Shown here one piece after another: positions 1 through 7,463 of a stretch of DNA of 64,000 bases (its first letter is position 1; every line of letters starts with the position of its first letter). Below the pieces are notes generated by a model. It saw only the letters and a list, made by a program, of their open reading frames with translations, searched no databases and was not told the DNA's origin. Source of the DNA: Candidatus Eisenbacteria bacterium (GTDB taxonomy: Bacteria; Eisenbacteria; RBG-16-71-46; JACRLI01); the NCBI GenBank assembly GCA_016235265.1, contig JACRLI010000021.1, positions 1 to 64,000 on the forward strand. The letters run 5' to 3'. The translations under genes were made by a program, and so were the position numbers.

Positions 1-1
1 G

Positions 2-724
2 CCCGTGGTGCTCGACGGCTTCGAAAGCTTCGAGTTCAGCCAGTACTTCCCCTTCCACTTCCACGTCCTCGTCGGAGCCCGCTCCCACTTCTTCTACCTC
101 TTCACCGACTCCCCGCTGCGAAGGAAGGGAAGGATGACCCCTCACCAGCTCAAGAGAAGGGAACAGTTGGAGCGGGAGCTCGGTAGACCCGATCCCCGCT
201 CCATCCAGAAGGAGGTGGCCCAGCTGCTCCGGCTGGCCGTGCCCGGCTCCTCTCAACTCACCCTGTTCTCGGATGACCACCCGGCCTACCCCAGGGCCTT
301 CCGGGCCTTGGGACACTTGCAGATACGACACCACGTCACCTCCTCCAGGGAGCGACGGACCACGAGCAACCCGCTCTTTCCGGTGAACCTGCTGGACCTG
401 CTGGTCCGCCACGGCAGTGCCAACCACAAGAGGGAGACCATCGCCTTCTCCAAGCGGCGCCAGGCGGCCATCGAGAGACTGGCGCTGCTGCAGGTGTGGC
501 GGAACTTCATCAAGCGCTTCTCGGAGAGAAAGCTGCGGAGCGAGACGCCGGCGCAGCGCGTGGGGCTGTTGGGGAGGGCTCGCACGGTGAGCGAGGTCCT
601 GGGTCGGAGGCTGTTCCCCTCGCAGGTGGCTCTGCCGGAGACGCTGGAAAGGTACTACCGCAGGACAGTGAAGACTCCAGCCCTGGGGGTGAACCGGACG
701 CACCGGCTCAGGTACGCGGACTGA
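2..724 (+). CDS. DDE transposase, 5'-truncated by window edge
   Basis: The reading frame is open from base 2, so the true start lies outside the window; a GTG at base 5 is probably internal. The protein has the look of a DDE transposase catalytic domain: an Asp right at the visible N-terminus (LDGFESFEF), a second Asp in SDDHPAY, and a Glu in HKRETIAFSKRRQ, followed by a basic C-terminal region. These would coordinate the two metal ions used to cut and join DNA ends. I place it loosely near the IS1/IS1595-like groups, without certainty about the family. No terminal inverted repeat was recognised after the stop. The gene is the only mobile-element sign in the window. Confidence 0.7.
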   Translation, partial: PVVLDGFESFEFSQYFPFHFHVLVGARSHFFYLFTDSPLRRKGRMTPHQLKRREQLERELGRPDPRSIQKEVAQLLRLAVPGSSQLTLFSDDHPAYPRAFRALGHLQIRHHVTSSRERRTTSNPLFPVNLLDLLVRHGSANHKRETIAFSKRRQAAIERLALLQVWRNFIKRFSERKLRSETPAQRVGLLGRARTVSEVLGRRLFPSQVALPETLERYYRRTVKTPALGVNRTHRLRYAD

Positions 725-747
725 GGCTGTCGAAGCGGGAAAGTGAA

Positions 748-771
748 GCGGGGAGCCGTTGGGCTCCCCGC
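748..771 (-). terminator. Stem-loop after the metallo-hydrolase gene
   Basis: A perfect 10-base stem (GCGGGGAGCC with GGCTCCCCGC) and a GTTG loop lie 25 bases past the stop codon of the minus-strand hydrolase gene and 24 past the transposase stop. It can serve both convergent genes. The T-run on either side is poor, so its strength is uncertain. Confidence 0.6.
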
Positions 772-795
772 CAGACACATTCTTCGAAGCACAAC

Positions 796-2073
796 CTACT
801 TCAAGAGCAGGACCTTGACTACTTCCGAGCGGCCGCGGGTGGTGAAGCGCGCGAAGTACACGCCCGAGTCCACGCGCCGCCCGTTCCGGTCCCGGCCGTC
901 CCAGGTGAGCTGCTGCTCACCCTGCGGCAGGACACCGCGGAAGAGGCTGCGGACTTCGCGGCCATCCACCGAGTAGACGCGCAGGTCGGAAACCGGCGCG
1001 CCCACCACCCCCACCGCGAACCGCGCGATCGAGGTGACGGGGTTCACCAGCGCGCGCAGGAGCCGTGGCTGCGAAGCCTGGTCGTCCACGGCCACCACCG
1101 GCGGGGCGCCGGGGTTGGTGATCGTGTCGCGGAACGCGCCGGCGCCGCTGCCGCCGAACACGATGTTCTTGCCACCCCCCTGCCACACCGCGTTGATCAC
1201 CACGTTGCCGTGCGCCACCTTGTCCCACGCGGGATTGGGAGCCACGCCGGCGCCGGTCTCGGTCCAGTAGGTGTGCACGCCGCGGGCGTGCATCCGGTTC
1301 ACCGCCGCGGCGGTGGGGTGCCCGTAGCCGTTGCCGTCGCCGCAGGAGATCACGCCGATCGTGGGCGCGGTGGCGAGCAACCAGGCGTCGGTGGAGGATG
1401 TCGCGGAGCCGTGGTGGTGCACCTTGTACACCAGCACCGTGTCCATCTCCGGGGCGAACACGGGCTCGTAGGTGCTCTGCTGGTCGCCGCCGAAGGACTC
1501 GTGGAAGTTGCCGTAGTCCAGCCGGAGCATGATGCAGTTGGCGTTCTCGTCGGAGGCGGCTGGCAGGTGCATGTCCACGCATGTGATGGTCACGGGGTGG
1601 GCCGAGAGCGAGTCCAGCATCCACACGCGGCCCTTGGTGGCGGCGTGCCGGCGGCCCGCGGCGGCGCTCACGTAGTTGTTGTACGTGGTGGTGGGCGAGC
1701 TCATGCTGCCGCCCCGGTCCCATGCCTGGTCGAAGTGCACCATGTTGTCCGACTGCACGAAGCAGCCGATGTGGTCGGCGTGGTAATGGCTGGCGAAGTG
1801 ATAGTCCACGTGGGTGACCCCCAGCGCCGTGAGTTGGTTGGTCACCAGGCTGCAGTTATTGTAGACGCCGCAGTCGATCATCACCGACTGCCCGCCGGGA
1901 GTGACAATCAGCGCCCCGTCGCCCTGGCCCACGTCGAGGTGAAAGATCTGGAGGGTGCCGTTGGGGGTGACTGCCCCCGCGGGCGCGACCTGCAGGCAGA
2001 AGGTCGCCGACAGGATCGCCATCAGGAACGCCAGAGCAGCCGCGCCGCGGCGCGATGCGCGCAGGGAGGTCAT
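796..2073 (-). CDS. Secreted ComEC-like metallo-beta-lactamase-fold hydrolase with FlgD-like tail
   Basis: This 425-residue protein has a signal peptide (hydrophobic stretch about residues 11-34 ending near PAGA). A metallo-beta-lactamase fold of the ComEC/Rec2 C-terminal type follows: HLDVGQGDGALI near residue 45 and the zinc motif HYHADH at 96-101. ComEC-like domains of this type act as nucleases or phosphodiesterases; the substrate here is unknown. The last ~90 residues form a FlgD/Por-tail-like Ig domain (VDGREVRSL, TWDGRDRNGRRVDSGVYF). The start was set at an ATG at 2073 because AGGAG lies just upstream and the signal peptide begins there. An upstream in-frame ATG at 2193 lies beyond the predicted promoter. 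There is no ComEC membrane channel, so it is a free extracellular enzyme. Confidence 0.8.
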   Translation of the reverse strand: MTSLRASRRGAAALAFLMAILSATFCLQVAPAGAVTPNGTLQIFHLDVGQGDGALIVTPGGQSVMIDCGVYNNCSLVTNQLTALGVTHVDYHFASHYHADHIGCFVQSDNMVHFDQAWDRGGSMSSPTTTYNNYVSAAAGRRHAATKGRVWMLDSLSAHPVTITCVDMHLPAASDENANCIMLRLDYGNFHESFGGDQQSTYEPVFAPEMDTVLVYKVHHHGSATSSTDAWLLATAPTIGVISCGDGNGYGHPTAAAVNRMHARGVHTYWTETGAGVAPNPAWDKVAHGNVVINAVWQGGGKNIVFGGSGAGAFRDTITNPGAPPVVAVDDQASQPRLLRALVNPVTSIARFAVGVVGAPVSDLRVYSVDGREVRSLFRGVLPQGEQQLTWDGRDRNGRRVDSGVYFARFTTRGRSEVVKVLLLK

Positions 2074-2152
2074 CGAGACTCCTCTTCGAGGTGGAAGCGC
2101 CTGAACCAGGGGCGGCGGCCGGACTTGGGGGGGGCGACAACGCGTGTTGCCT

Positions 2153-2181
2153 ATTGTACCCTGGGGCGTCGTTGTTATCAA
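2153..2181 (-). promoter_or_regulatory. Promoter of the metallo-hydrolase gene
   Basis: On the minus strand TTGATA (2176-2181) and TACAAT (2153-2158) are separated by exactly 17 bases. This is an excellent match to the housekeeping sigma consensus. Transcription would start near 2146, giving a leader of about 70 bases before the ATG at 2073. Confidence 0.75.
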
Positions 2182-2236
2182 TGGATGCGGCAATTGGATA
2201 GAGGATTCGCAACAGCGACTACGCGGGATTGCAGAA

Positions 2237-2265
2237 GGGGCCGGGCCCCGGACGGGCCCGGCCCC
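2237..2265 (-). terminator. Stem-loop after the M32 carboxypeptidase gene
   Basis: GGGGCCGGGCCC pairs perfectly with GGGCCCGGCCCC over a 5-base loop, starting 7 bases past the stop codon of the minus-strand gene. There is no U-tract, so it is either a weak intrinsic terminator or a 3'-end stabiliser. Confidence 0.6.
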
Positions 2266-2272
2266 GCGGCGG

Positions 2273-3781
2273 CTAGGCCTGGATGCCGTACAGCGGGCCG
2301 AACTTCTCCCTCAGGTAGCGCATGTAGTACGAGGCGTCGGGCTCCTGCCCGGTCACTTCGCGGACCAGGTCCGCGGGCAGCCAGCGCATCCCGTGGCGGT
2401 GCACCTTCTCGCGCAGCCACTCGCGCAGCGTCTCCAGGTCGCCGCGTCCGATGCGCGCGTCGAGGTCGGGGATCTGTCGGCGGACGGCGTCGAAGATCTG
2501 CGCGCCGTACAGGTTGCCCAGGGTGTAGGTGGGGAAATAGCCGATCAGCCCGCTGGACCAGTGGATATCCTGAAGCACTCCCTCGGCGTCGTTCTTCGGC
2601 TTGATGCCCAGGTACTCCTTCATCCGCCCGTTCCACGCGGACGGCAGGTCCTTCACCGCGAGCCGGCCCGCGAACAGATCGCGCTCAATCTCGTAGCGCA
2701 CCAGGATGTGCAGGTTGTAGGTGACTTCGTCGGCCTCCACGCGAATCATCGAGGGCCGCACGGTGTTGACCGCGAAGTAGAATGCCTCCGGATCCACCCC
2801 GTCGTAGGCCGGCGACCAGGCCTTCTGCAGCGTCGGATAGAAGTGCTTCCAGAAGGGCCGGCCGCGGCCCACCATGTTCTCCCAGGTGCGCGACTGCGAC
2901 TCGTGGATGCCCAGCGAGACCGCCTCGCCCATCGGCAGCCCGTGGTTGGCGGGATCGATCCCCTGCTCGTAGAGCGCGTGGCCGGTCTCGTGCATCACGC
3001 CGAAGAACGAGGCCAGCGGCTCGCCTTCGTTGTAACGGTTGGTGATGCGCACGTCGCCGGAGCCCAGGGTGCTGCAGAACGGGTGGGTGGACACGTCCAT
3101 GCGCCCGCCCTCGGTGTCGAAGCCCATGCTCCGCGCCAGGCCCAGGCACAGGGCGACCTGCTGCTCCTGCGGCACGCGGCGCGTCAGCAGGCTCTCGTCG
3201 GGGCGCCTGGGCGCCGCGGCGATGGCGTGCACGATCGGCACCAGGTCCTTGCGCAGCTGCTCGAACAGCGGATTGAGACGCGCCACGGTCATACCGGGCT
3301 CGTACTGGTCCAGCAGCGCGTCGTAGCGGTCCGCCTCGAAGCCGATGGCGTCGGCCTCGCGCCGCTTGAGGTCGAACATCTTCTCCAGCCACGGGGCAAA
3401 CGAGGCGAAGTCGGAGGCCTTGCGCGCCTTGATCCAGGCCTCGTGCGCCAGCGGCTGGGTGCGCGCGATCTCCTCGACCAGCTCCTTGGGCACCTTCCGG
3501 CTGCGCAGGTGGGAGCGGCGCAACTCGCGCACGTTCGCCTGCGCCTCAGGTGACAGGCTGTCGCGCTTCGCCCACAGTTCCTCGACCAGCTTCCCGAGCC
3601 CGGGGTCCACCACCCGGTCGTGCAGCAGGCCGCTGATCACCGCCATCTGCTCGCCGCGCTCCGGGGCGCCCTTGGACGGCATCATGGTCTCCTGGTCGTA
3701 GCCGAGCACGGCCAGGATGTGCGCCAGCCAGGTGATCTCGCGGGACTTTGCCTCGAGGCGTTCCACGGAAGCGTTGGACAT
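2273..3781 (-). CDS. Carboxypeptidase Taq (M32 family metallocarboxypeptidase)
   Basis: The 502-residue product matches the usual ~500-residue length of M32 carboxypeptidases, cytoplasmic zinc or cobalt enzymes that remove C-terminal residues from peptides. The metal motif HETGH is at residues 264-268 (context FGVMHETGHALYEQG). Other family features are DQETMMPSKGAPERGEQ near the N-terminus and the HESQSRTWEN block. The start was chosen at the ATG at 3781, where AAGAGAG precedes it; a longer in-frame extension to 4009 is low-complexity, G+C-driven and crosses the promoter. There is no signal peptide. It stands alone as a single-gene unit between its own promoter and a 3' hairpin. Confidence 0.93.
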   Translation of the reverse strand: MSNASVERLEAKSREITWLAHILAVLGYDQETMMPSKGAPERGEQMAVISGLLHDRVVDPGLGKLVEELWAKRDSLSPEAQANVRELRRSHLRSRKVPKELVEEIARTQPLAHEAWIKARKASDFASFAPWLEKMFDLKRREADAIGFEADRYDALLDQYEPGMTVARLNPLFEQLRKDLVPIVHAIAAAPRRPDESLLTRRVPQEQQVALCLGLARSMGFDTEGGRMDVSTHPFCSTLGSGDVRITNRYNEGEPLASFFGVMHETGHALYEQGIDPANHGLPMGEAVSLGIHESQSRTWENMVGRGRPFWKHFYPTLQKAWSPAYDGVDPEAFYFAVNTVRPSMIRVEADEVTYNLHILVRYEIERDLFAGRLAVKDLPSAWNGRMKEYLGIKPKNDAEGVLQDIHWSSGLIGYFPTYTLGNLYGAQIFDAVRRQIPDLDARIGRGDLETLREWLREKVHRHGMRWLPADLVREVTGQEPDASYYMRYLREKFGPLYGIQA

Positions 3782-3950
3782 GATCACTCTCTTTCCCGGG
3801 GTGGACGGCCGCCCGGCGGGCGGCGCAGGAGAACCGGCCGGGCGGCGGCCCACGAAGAGCGGCCGGGCGGCGGGCGGCACACGGAAACGGCCGCGCCGGA
3901 GCGGGCGGCCGGATGGCGGCGAATGGCGACCGGGGGCTGGATTCGGGCCC

Positions 3951-3979
3951 ACGGTAGGGGCGACCCCCGGGGGTGTCAA
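3951..3979 (-). promoter_or_regulatory. Promoter of the M32 carboxypeptidase gene
   Basis: The minus strand carries a consensus TTGACA (3974-3979), a 17-base spacer and TACCGT (3951-3956). The spacer contains the palindrome CCCCCGGGGG directly after the -35. The leader would be about 165 bases. The rest of the 358-base gap 3782-4139 is G+C-rich and shows no gene; the following plus-strand gene has only a ribosome-binding site visible. Confidence 0.6.
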
Positions 3980-4139
3980 GAGTCCGGACAATCCGTGCCG
4001 CTGCCACATGATTCCGTCACCCCCCGCTGCTGTGTGAGCGTGTCATCCCCGTGGAGTCACCTGCGATGAGCATCAAGGAAGCGCCGCGCCAACGGGAACA
4101 CTTCGAACGCGGGCGGCATCCAATGCGGTGGAGGAACCC

Positions 4140-6221
4140 ATGACCATCCCCAACCGGCTCGCGCGCGAAAAGAGCCCCTACCTGCGGCAGCACGCGCACA
4201 ACCCGGTGGACTGGCGGCCGTGGGACGCCGAGGCGCTGGAGCTGGCGCGCACCGCGGACAAGCCCATCTTCCTTTCCATCGGCTACGCCACCTGCCACTG
4301 GTGCCACGTGATGGAGCGGGAGTCGTTCGAGGACCCGGCGCTGGCCGCGTTGATCAACGAGCACTTCGTGCCGGTGAAGGTGGATCGCGAGGAGCGCCCC
4401 GACCTGGATCACCTGTACATGGCCGCGGTGCAGGCGGTGACCGGTCGCGGCGGCTGGCCCATGACGCTGGCACTCCGCCCCGACGGCGCCCCCTTCTTCG
4501 CGGGCACCTACTTCCCGCCCCAGGACCGCGGCGGGCTGCCGGGGCTGGGCCGGGTGCTCGAGGCCCTGGTGGACGCATGGCGCAACCGCCGAGCGGAGAT
4601 CGACGAATCCGCGGGCAGCATCGCCGCCCACCTGCGTGAGGAGGCGCACGCCACGGCCTCGCCCGCCGGCGGCGCGGCTCCCGGCCGCGACGCCATGGAC
4701 GCCGGCTTCAGGGCGTTGTCCGGTTCCTTCGACCCGGCGCACGGCGGCTTCGGCCATGCCCCCAAGTTCCCCTCACCGCACCAGTTGCGCTTCCTGCTGC
4801 GGTACCACGCGCGCACCGGCGAGGCGCGCGCGCTGCACATGGCCGTCACCACGCTGGAGCACATCGTCCGCGGCGGCATCCGCGACCACCTGGGCGGCGG
4901 GTTCCATCGCTACTCCACCGATCCGCAGTGGCTGGCACCGCACTTCGAGAAGATGCTCTACGACCAGGCTGGCCTGGTGGACGCCCTCGTGGACGCGTGG
5001 CGGGTCACCGGTCGCGCGGACTTTGCCGGCGCCGCCCGCGACGCCTGCGAGTACGTGCTGCGCGACCTGCGCGACCCCGCCGGCGGGTTCCATTCCGCCG
5101 AGGACGCCGACAGCGAGGGCGAGGAGGGCCGCTTCTACGTCTGGACGCGGGACGAGGTGGATGCCGCGCTGGGAGCCGATGCGGAGCTTTTCGCAGCCGC
5201 GTATGACATCACCGCAAGCGGCAACTGGGAACACCGCAACATCCTGCGGCTGCCGCAGCCGATGGAGGAGTTCGAGCGCGGCGCCGGCCGGCCGGCCGCG
5301 GAGACCCGCGCCGCCCTGGCCCGCGCCCGTGCCCGCCTGCTCGAGGCGCGGGCGCGGCGCCCCCGCCCGCTGCTCGACGACAAGGTGCTCGCAGCGTGGA
5401 ACGGCATGATGATCGGGGCGCTCGCCCGCGCCGGGACGGCGCTGGACGAACCGCACTACGTGACCGCGGCCTCCGGCGCGGCGGACTTCGCGTGGGACCG
5501 GATGCGCAGGGACGGCGCGCTGCTGCGGCGGTGGCACAGCGGCTCGGCCGACATCCCGGCCTACCTGGAGGACTACGCCCACCTCTCGCGCGGGATGCTG
5601 CACCTGTACGAGGCCACCTTCGAGCCGCGCCACATGGAGCGCTCGCTGGAGCTGGCGAGAGAGATGGACCGGCGCTTTCGCGACCCGGAGGACGGGGGCT
5701 ACAACTTCAGCGGCGAGGGCAACGAGGAACTGCTGGCCCCGCACAAGGACGTCCACGACGGGGCCACCCCGTCCGGGAACTCGGTGGCCGCGGACGCGCT
5801 GCTGCGCCTGGGCGCGCTGACCGGCGATGACACGCTTGCCGCGCGCGGCCGCGAGGTGCTGGAGGCGTTCGCGGAGACTGTGGACCGCGGGCCGCACGCG
5901 TTCACCGAGATGCTGCTGGCCGCGGACTTCCTGCTCGGGCCGACGGCGGAGATCGTGATCGCCGGCGCCGGCGACGCCCCCGAGGTCGCGGCCATGATCC
6001 GGGCGGCGCGCGGGACCGGCGTGTTGCCGCGCGTGGTCGCGTGCAGGACCCCGGACCGTGGCGACACCCGCATCGAAGAGTCAATCCCGCGACGGGCGGG
6101 CATGGACGCCGTCGGCCGCAGAGCCACGGCTCATGTCTGCTGGAACCGCGCCTGCGGCGCGCCGGTGCACACCGCGGCGGAGTTGGAGAGAGTGCTCGTC
6201 GAAGGTTGGGAGCGCGGGTAG
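4140..6221 (+). CDS. DUF255 / YyaL-type protein with N-terminal thioredoxin fold
   Basis: This 693-residue protein belongs to the DUF255 family (bacterial YyaL, human spermatogenesis-associated SSP411). The N-terminus has the family signature [15 protein letters not shown] and a thioredoxin-like domain with a CHWC redox motif ([10 protein letters not shown], near residue 57), then [11 protein letters not shown] and [12 protein letters not shown]. The middle and C-terminus resemble the (alpha/alpha)6 barrel of N-acylglucosamine epimerase-like proteins ([27 protein letters not shown]). The biochemical role of the family is unsettled. ATG 4140 was chosen because GGAGGAA ends 4 bases upstream; an in-frame GTG at 4128 overlaps that site. 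No signal peptide is seen, so it is probably cytoplasmic. Confidence 0.92.
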   Translation: MTIPNRLAREKSPYLRQHAHNPVDWRPWDAEALELARTADKPIFLSIGYATCHWCHVMERESFEDPALAALINEHFVPVKVDREERPDLDHLYMAAVQAVTGRGGWPMTLALRPDGAPFFAGTYFPPQDRGGLPGLGRVLEALVDAWRNRRAEIDESAGSIAAHLREEAHATASPAGGAAPGRDAMDAGFRALSGSFDPAHGGFGHAPKFPSPHQLRFLLRYHARTGEARALHMAVTTLEHIVRGGIRDHLGGGFHRYSTDPQWLAPHFEKMLYDQAGLVDALVDAWRVTGRADFAGAARDACEYVLRDLRDPAGGFHSAEDADSEGEEGRFYVWTRDEVDAALGADAELFAAAYDITASGNWEHRNILRLPQPMEEFERGAGRPAAETRAALARARARLLEARARRPRPLLDDKVLAAWNGMMIGALARAGTALDEPHYVTAASGAADFAWDRMRRDGALLRRWHSGSADIPAYLEDYAHLSRGMLHLYEATFEPRHMERSLELAREMDRRFRDPEDGGYNFSGEGNEELLAPHKDVHDGATPSGNSVAADALLRLGALTGDDTLAARGREVLEAFAETVDRGPHAFTEMLLAADFLLGPTAEIVIAGAGDAPEVAAMIRAARGTGVLPRVVACRTPDRGDTRIEESIPRRAGMDAVGRRATAHVCWNRACGAPVHTAAELERVLVEGWERG

Positions 6222-6230
6222 GAAGGCCGG

Positions 6231-7463
6231 CTAGTCGCGCGGCAGGACCCGCCACGAGATGCGGGTGAAGCGCCGGCTGTAGCGTTCCAGCGCCTGCTCG
6301 ATGGCCTCGCCGCTGTAGAGCACCGTCGCGTCCCCGGTGGCGAGGTGGATGGTGGTCTTGCCCTTGACCACCAGCGCCCCGAGGATCCAGCAGGTGCCGT
6401 TGATGCTCAGGTCGCCCTCAACGTAGATCAGCCCGCGGTAGGTGAAGTTGCCGTTGATCTGCAGGTCCCCGTCCACGTACAGGAACCCCTCCCCGTCGCC
6501 GCCGTGATAGGCGAAGTGCCCGCTCTGGTTCTGTTTGATCCCGTCGTCGTCCAGGTACAGGATCCCGTTGGGCGGGTCCGGGGGGCTGGGAAACGGCGCG
6601 CCCATCCAGGCCCAGAAGTCCGCCTGGCTCAGCCCCACGGGCTCCCACGGGCCGTTGAAGAACCCGGTGCGGTGGCTGGTGGTGTCGGTGGGCTCGCCGT
6701 GGATGTCCGAGGAACCCTGCTTGGTGATCTCACCCGAGCTCCAGCCGCCATAGACGCAGCTGCCGTGCGCGCTGGCGCCGAGCCAGGCCCCGGGGCCCAC
6801 GTTGCAGTCGGGGGTGCGCGTTCCCGTGGGCGTGGCGGCGGAGTGATCGTGGCCGCAGACGGAGATGTTGCCGTTGAACTGGATGCCCACGTCGGCCATC
6901 ACGGCCGCGGCGACCATGGCCGTCGCGGGCACCTTGCACACTTCGGCGAGCACCGTCTGCGACGTGGTGCCCGCGGTCCCGGTGGACCGCACCTGGTAGA
7001 TCGGCGCGCCGCTCACGGTGTTGATCCTGGGCGAGTGCAGCGGGTTGTAGCGGAGCACCGTAGCGCCGTCCGGAGTGGTCTTGAAGTTCACGGTCAGCAC
7101 GTCGGGGCCCTTGGCCGCCAGGCTGTACGGCAGCGCGGACGCCAGCGCCTGGGCCGTGGGCAGGTTGGTGGTGTCCCCGCCCGCCGCGGGCAGGCTGCCC
7201 GCGGCCAGCAGGTAGATCTGGGTGACCGCGGCCGGCTGGGTGACGTCTCCGGGCACTTCGCCGTTGGCCAGCCGCTGGATGGCTTCCTCCACCCCGGCCT
7301 CGGCCACTTCCAGGGCCTTGTTGCCCCGCTGCGTCGCACCCGAGATCTGGACCTCGAGCTTGGCGGTGAACAGGAACCACGCCGCCAGCAGCGTGACCGC
7401 CAGCAGCACCATCACCGCGATCACCAGCGCGGTACCGCGCTCGCCCCCCGGCCTAACGTACAT
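6231..7463 (-). CDS. pilX: PilX-like minor pilin assembly protein
   Basis: The 410-residue product begins with a PilX-type N-terminus: GERGTALVIAVMVLLAVTLL, a single hydrophobic helix, then an amphipathic segment (GNKALEVAEAGVEEA). It lacks the strict type III leader cleavage context of major pilins, as is usual for PilX. The C-terminal half has short beta repeats (LYVDGDLQINGNFTYRG, IYVEGDLSINGTC) like polymer-forming or solenoid proteins, so the exposed part may be a beta-helix. It is the last gene of the fimT-pilV-pilW-pilX operon and its start overlaps the pilW stop by 11 bases, implying coupled translation. Only the N-terminus supports the name; the rest is not recognisable. Confidence 0.75.
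   Translation of the reverse strand: MYVRPGGERGTALVIAVMVLLAVTLLAAWFLFTAKLEVQISGATQRGNKALEVAEAGVEEAIQRLANGEVPGDVTQPAAVTQIYLLAAGSLPAAGGDTTNLPTAQALASALPYSLAAKGPDVLTVNFKTTPDGATVLRYNPLHSPRINTVSGAPIYQVRSTGTAGTTSQTVLAEVCKVPATAMVAAAVMADVGIQFNGNISVCGHDHSAATPTGTRTPDCNVGPGAWLGASAHGSCVYGGWSSGEITKQGSSDIHGEPTDTTSHRTGFFNGPWEPVGLSQADFWAWMGAPFPSPPDPPNGILYLDDDGIKQNQSGHFAYHGGDGEGFLYVDGDLQINGNFTYRGLIYVEGDLSINGTCWILGALVVKGKTTIHLATGDATVLYSGEAIEQALERYSRRFTRISWRVLPRD

Noticed and set aside
3960..3973. The CCCCCGGGGG palindrome in the M32 promoter spacer as a repressor site
   Set aside because: Simple G+C palindromes are expected by chance at this composition, and no second copy was found.
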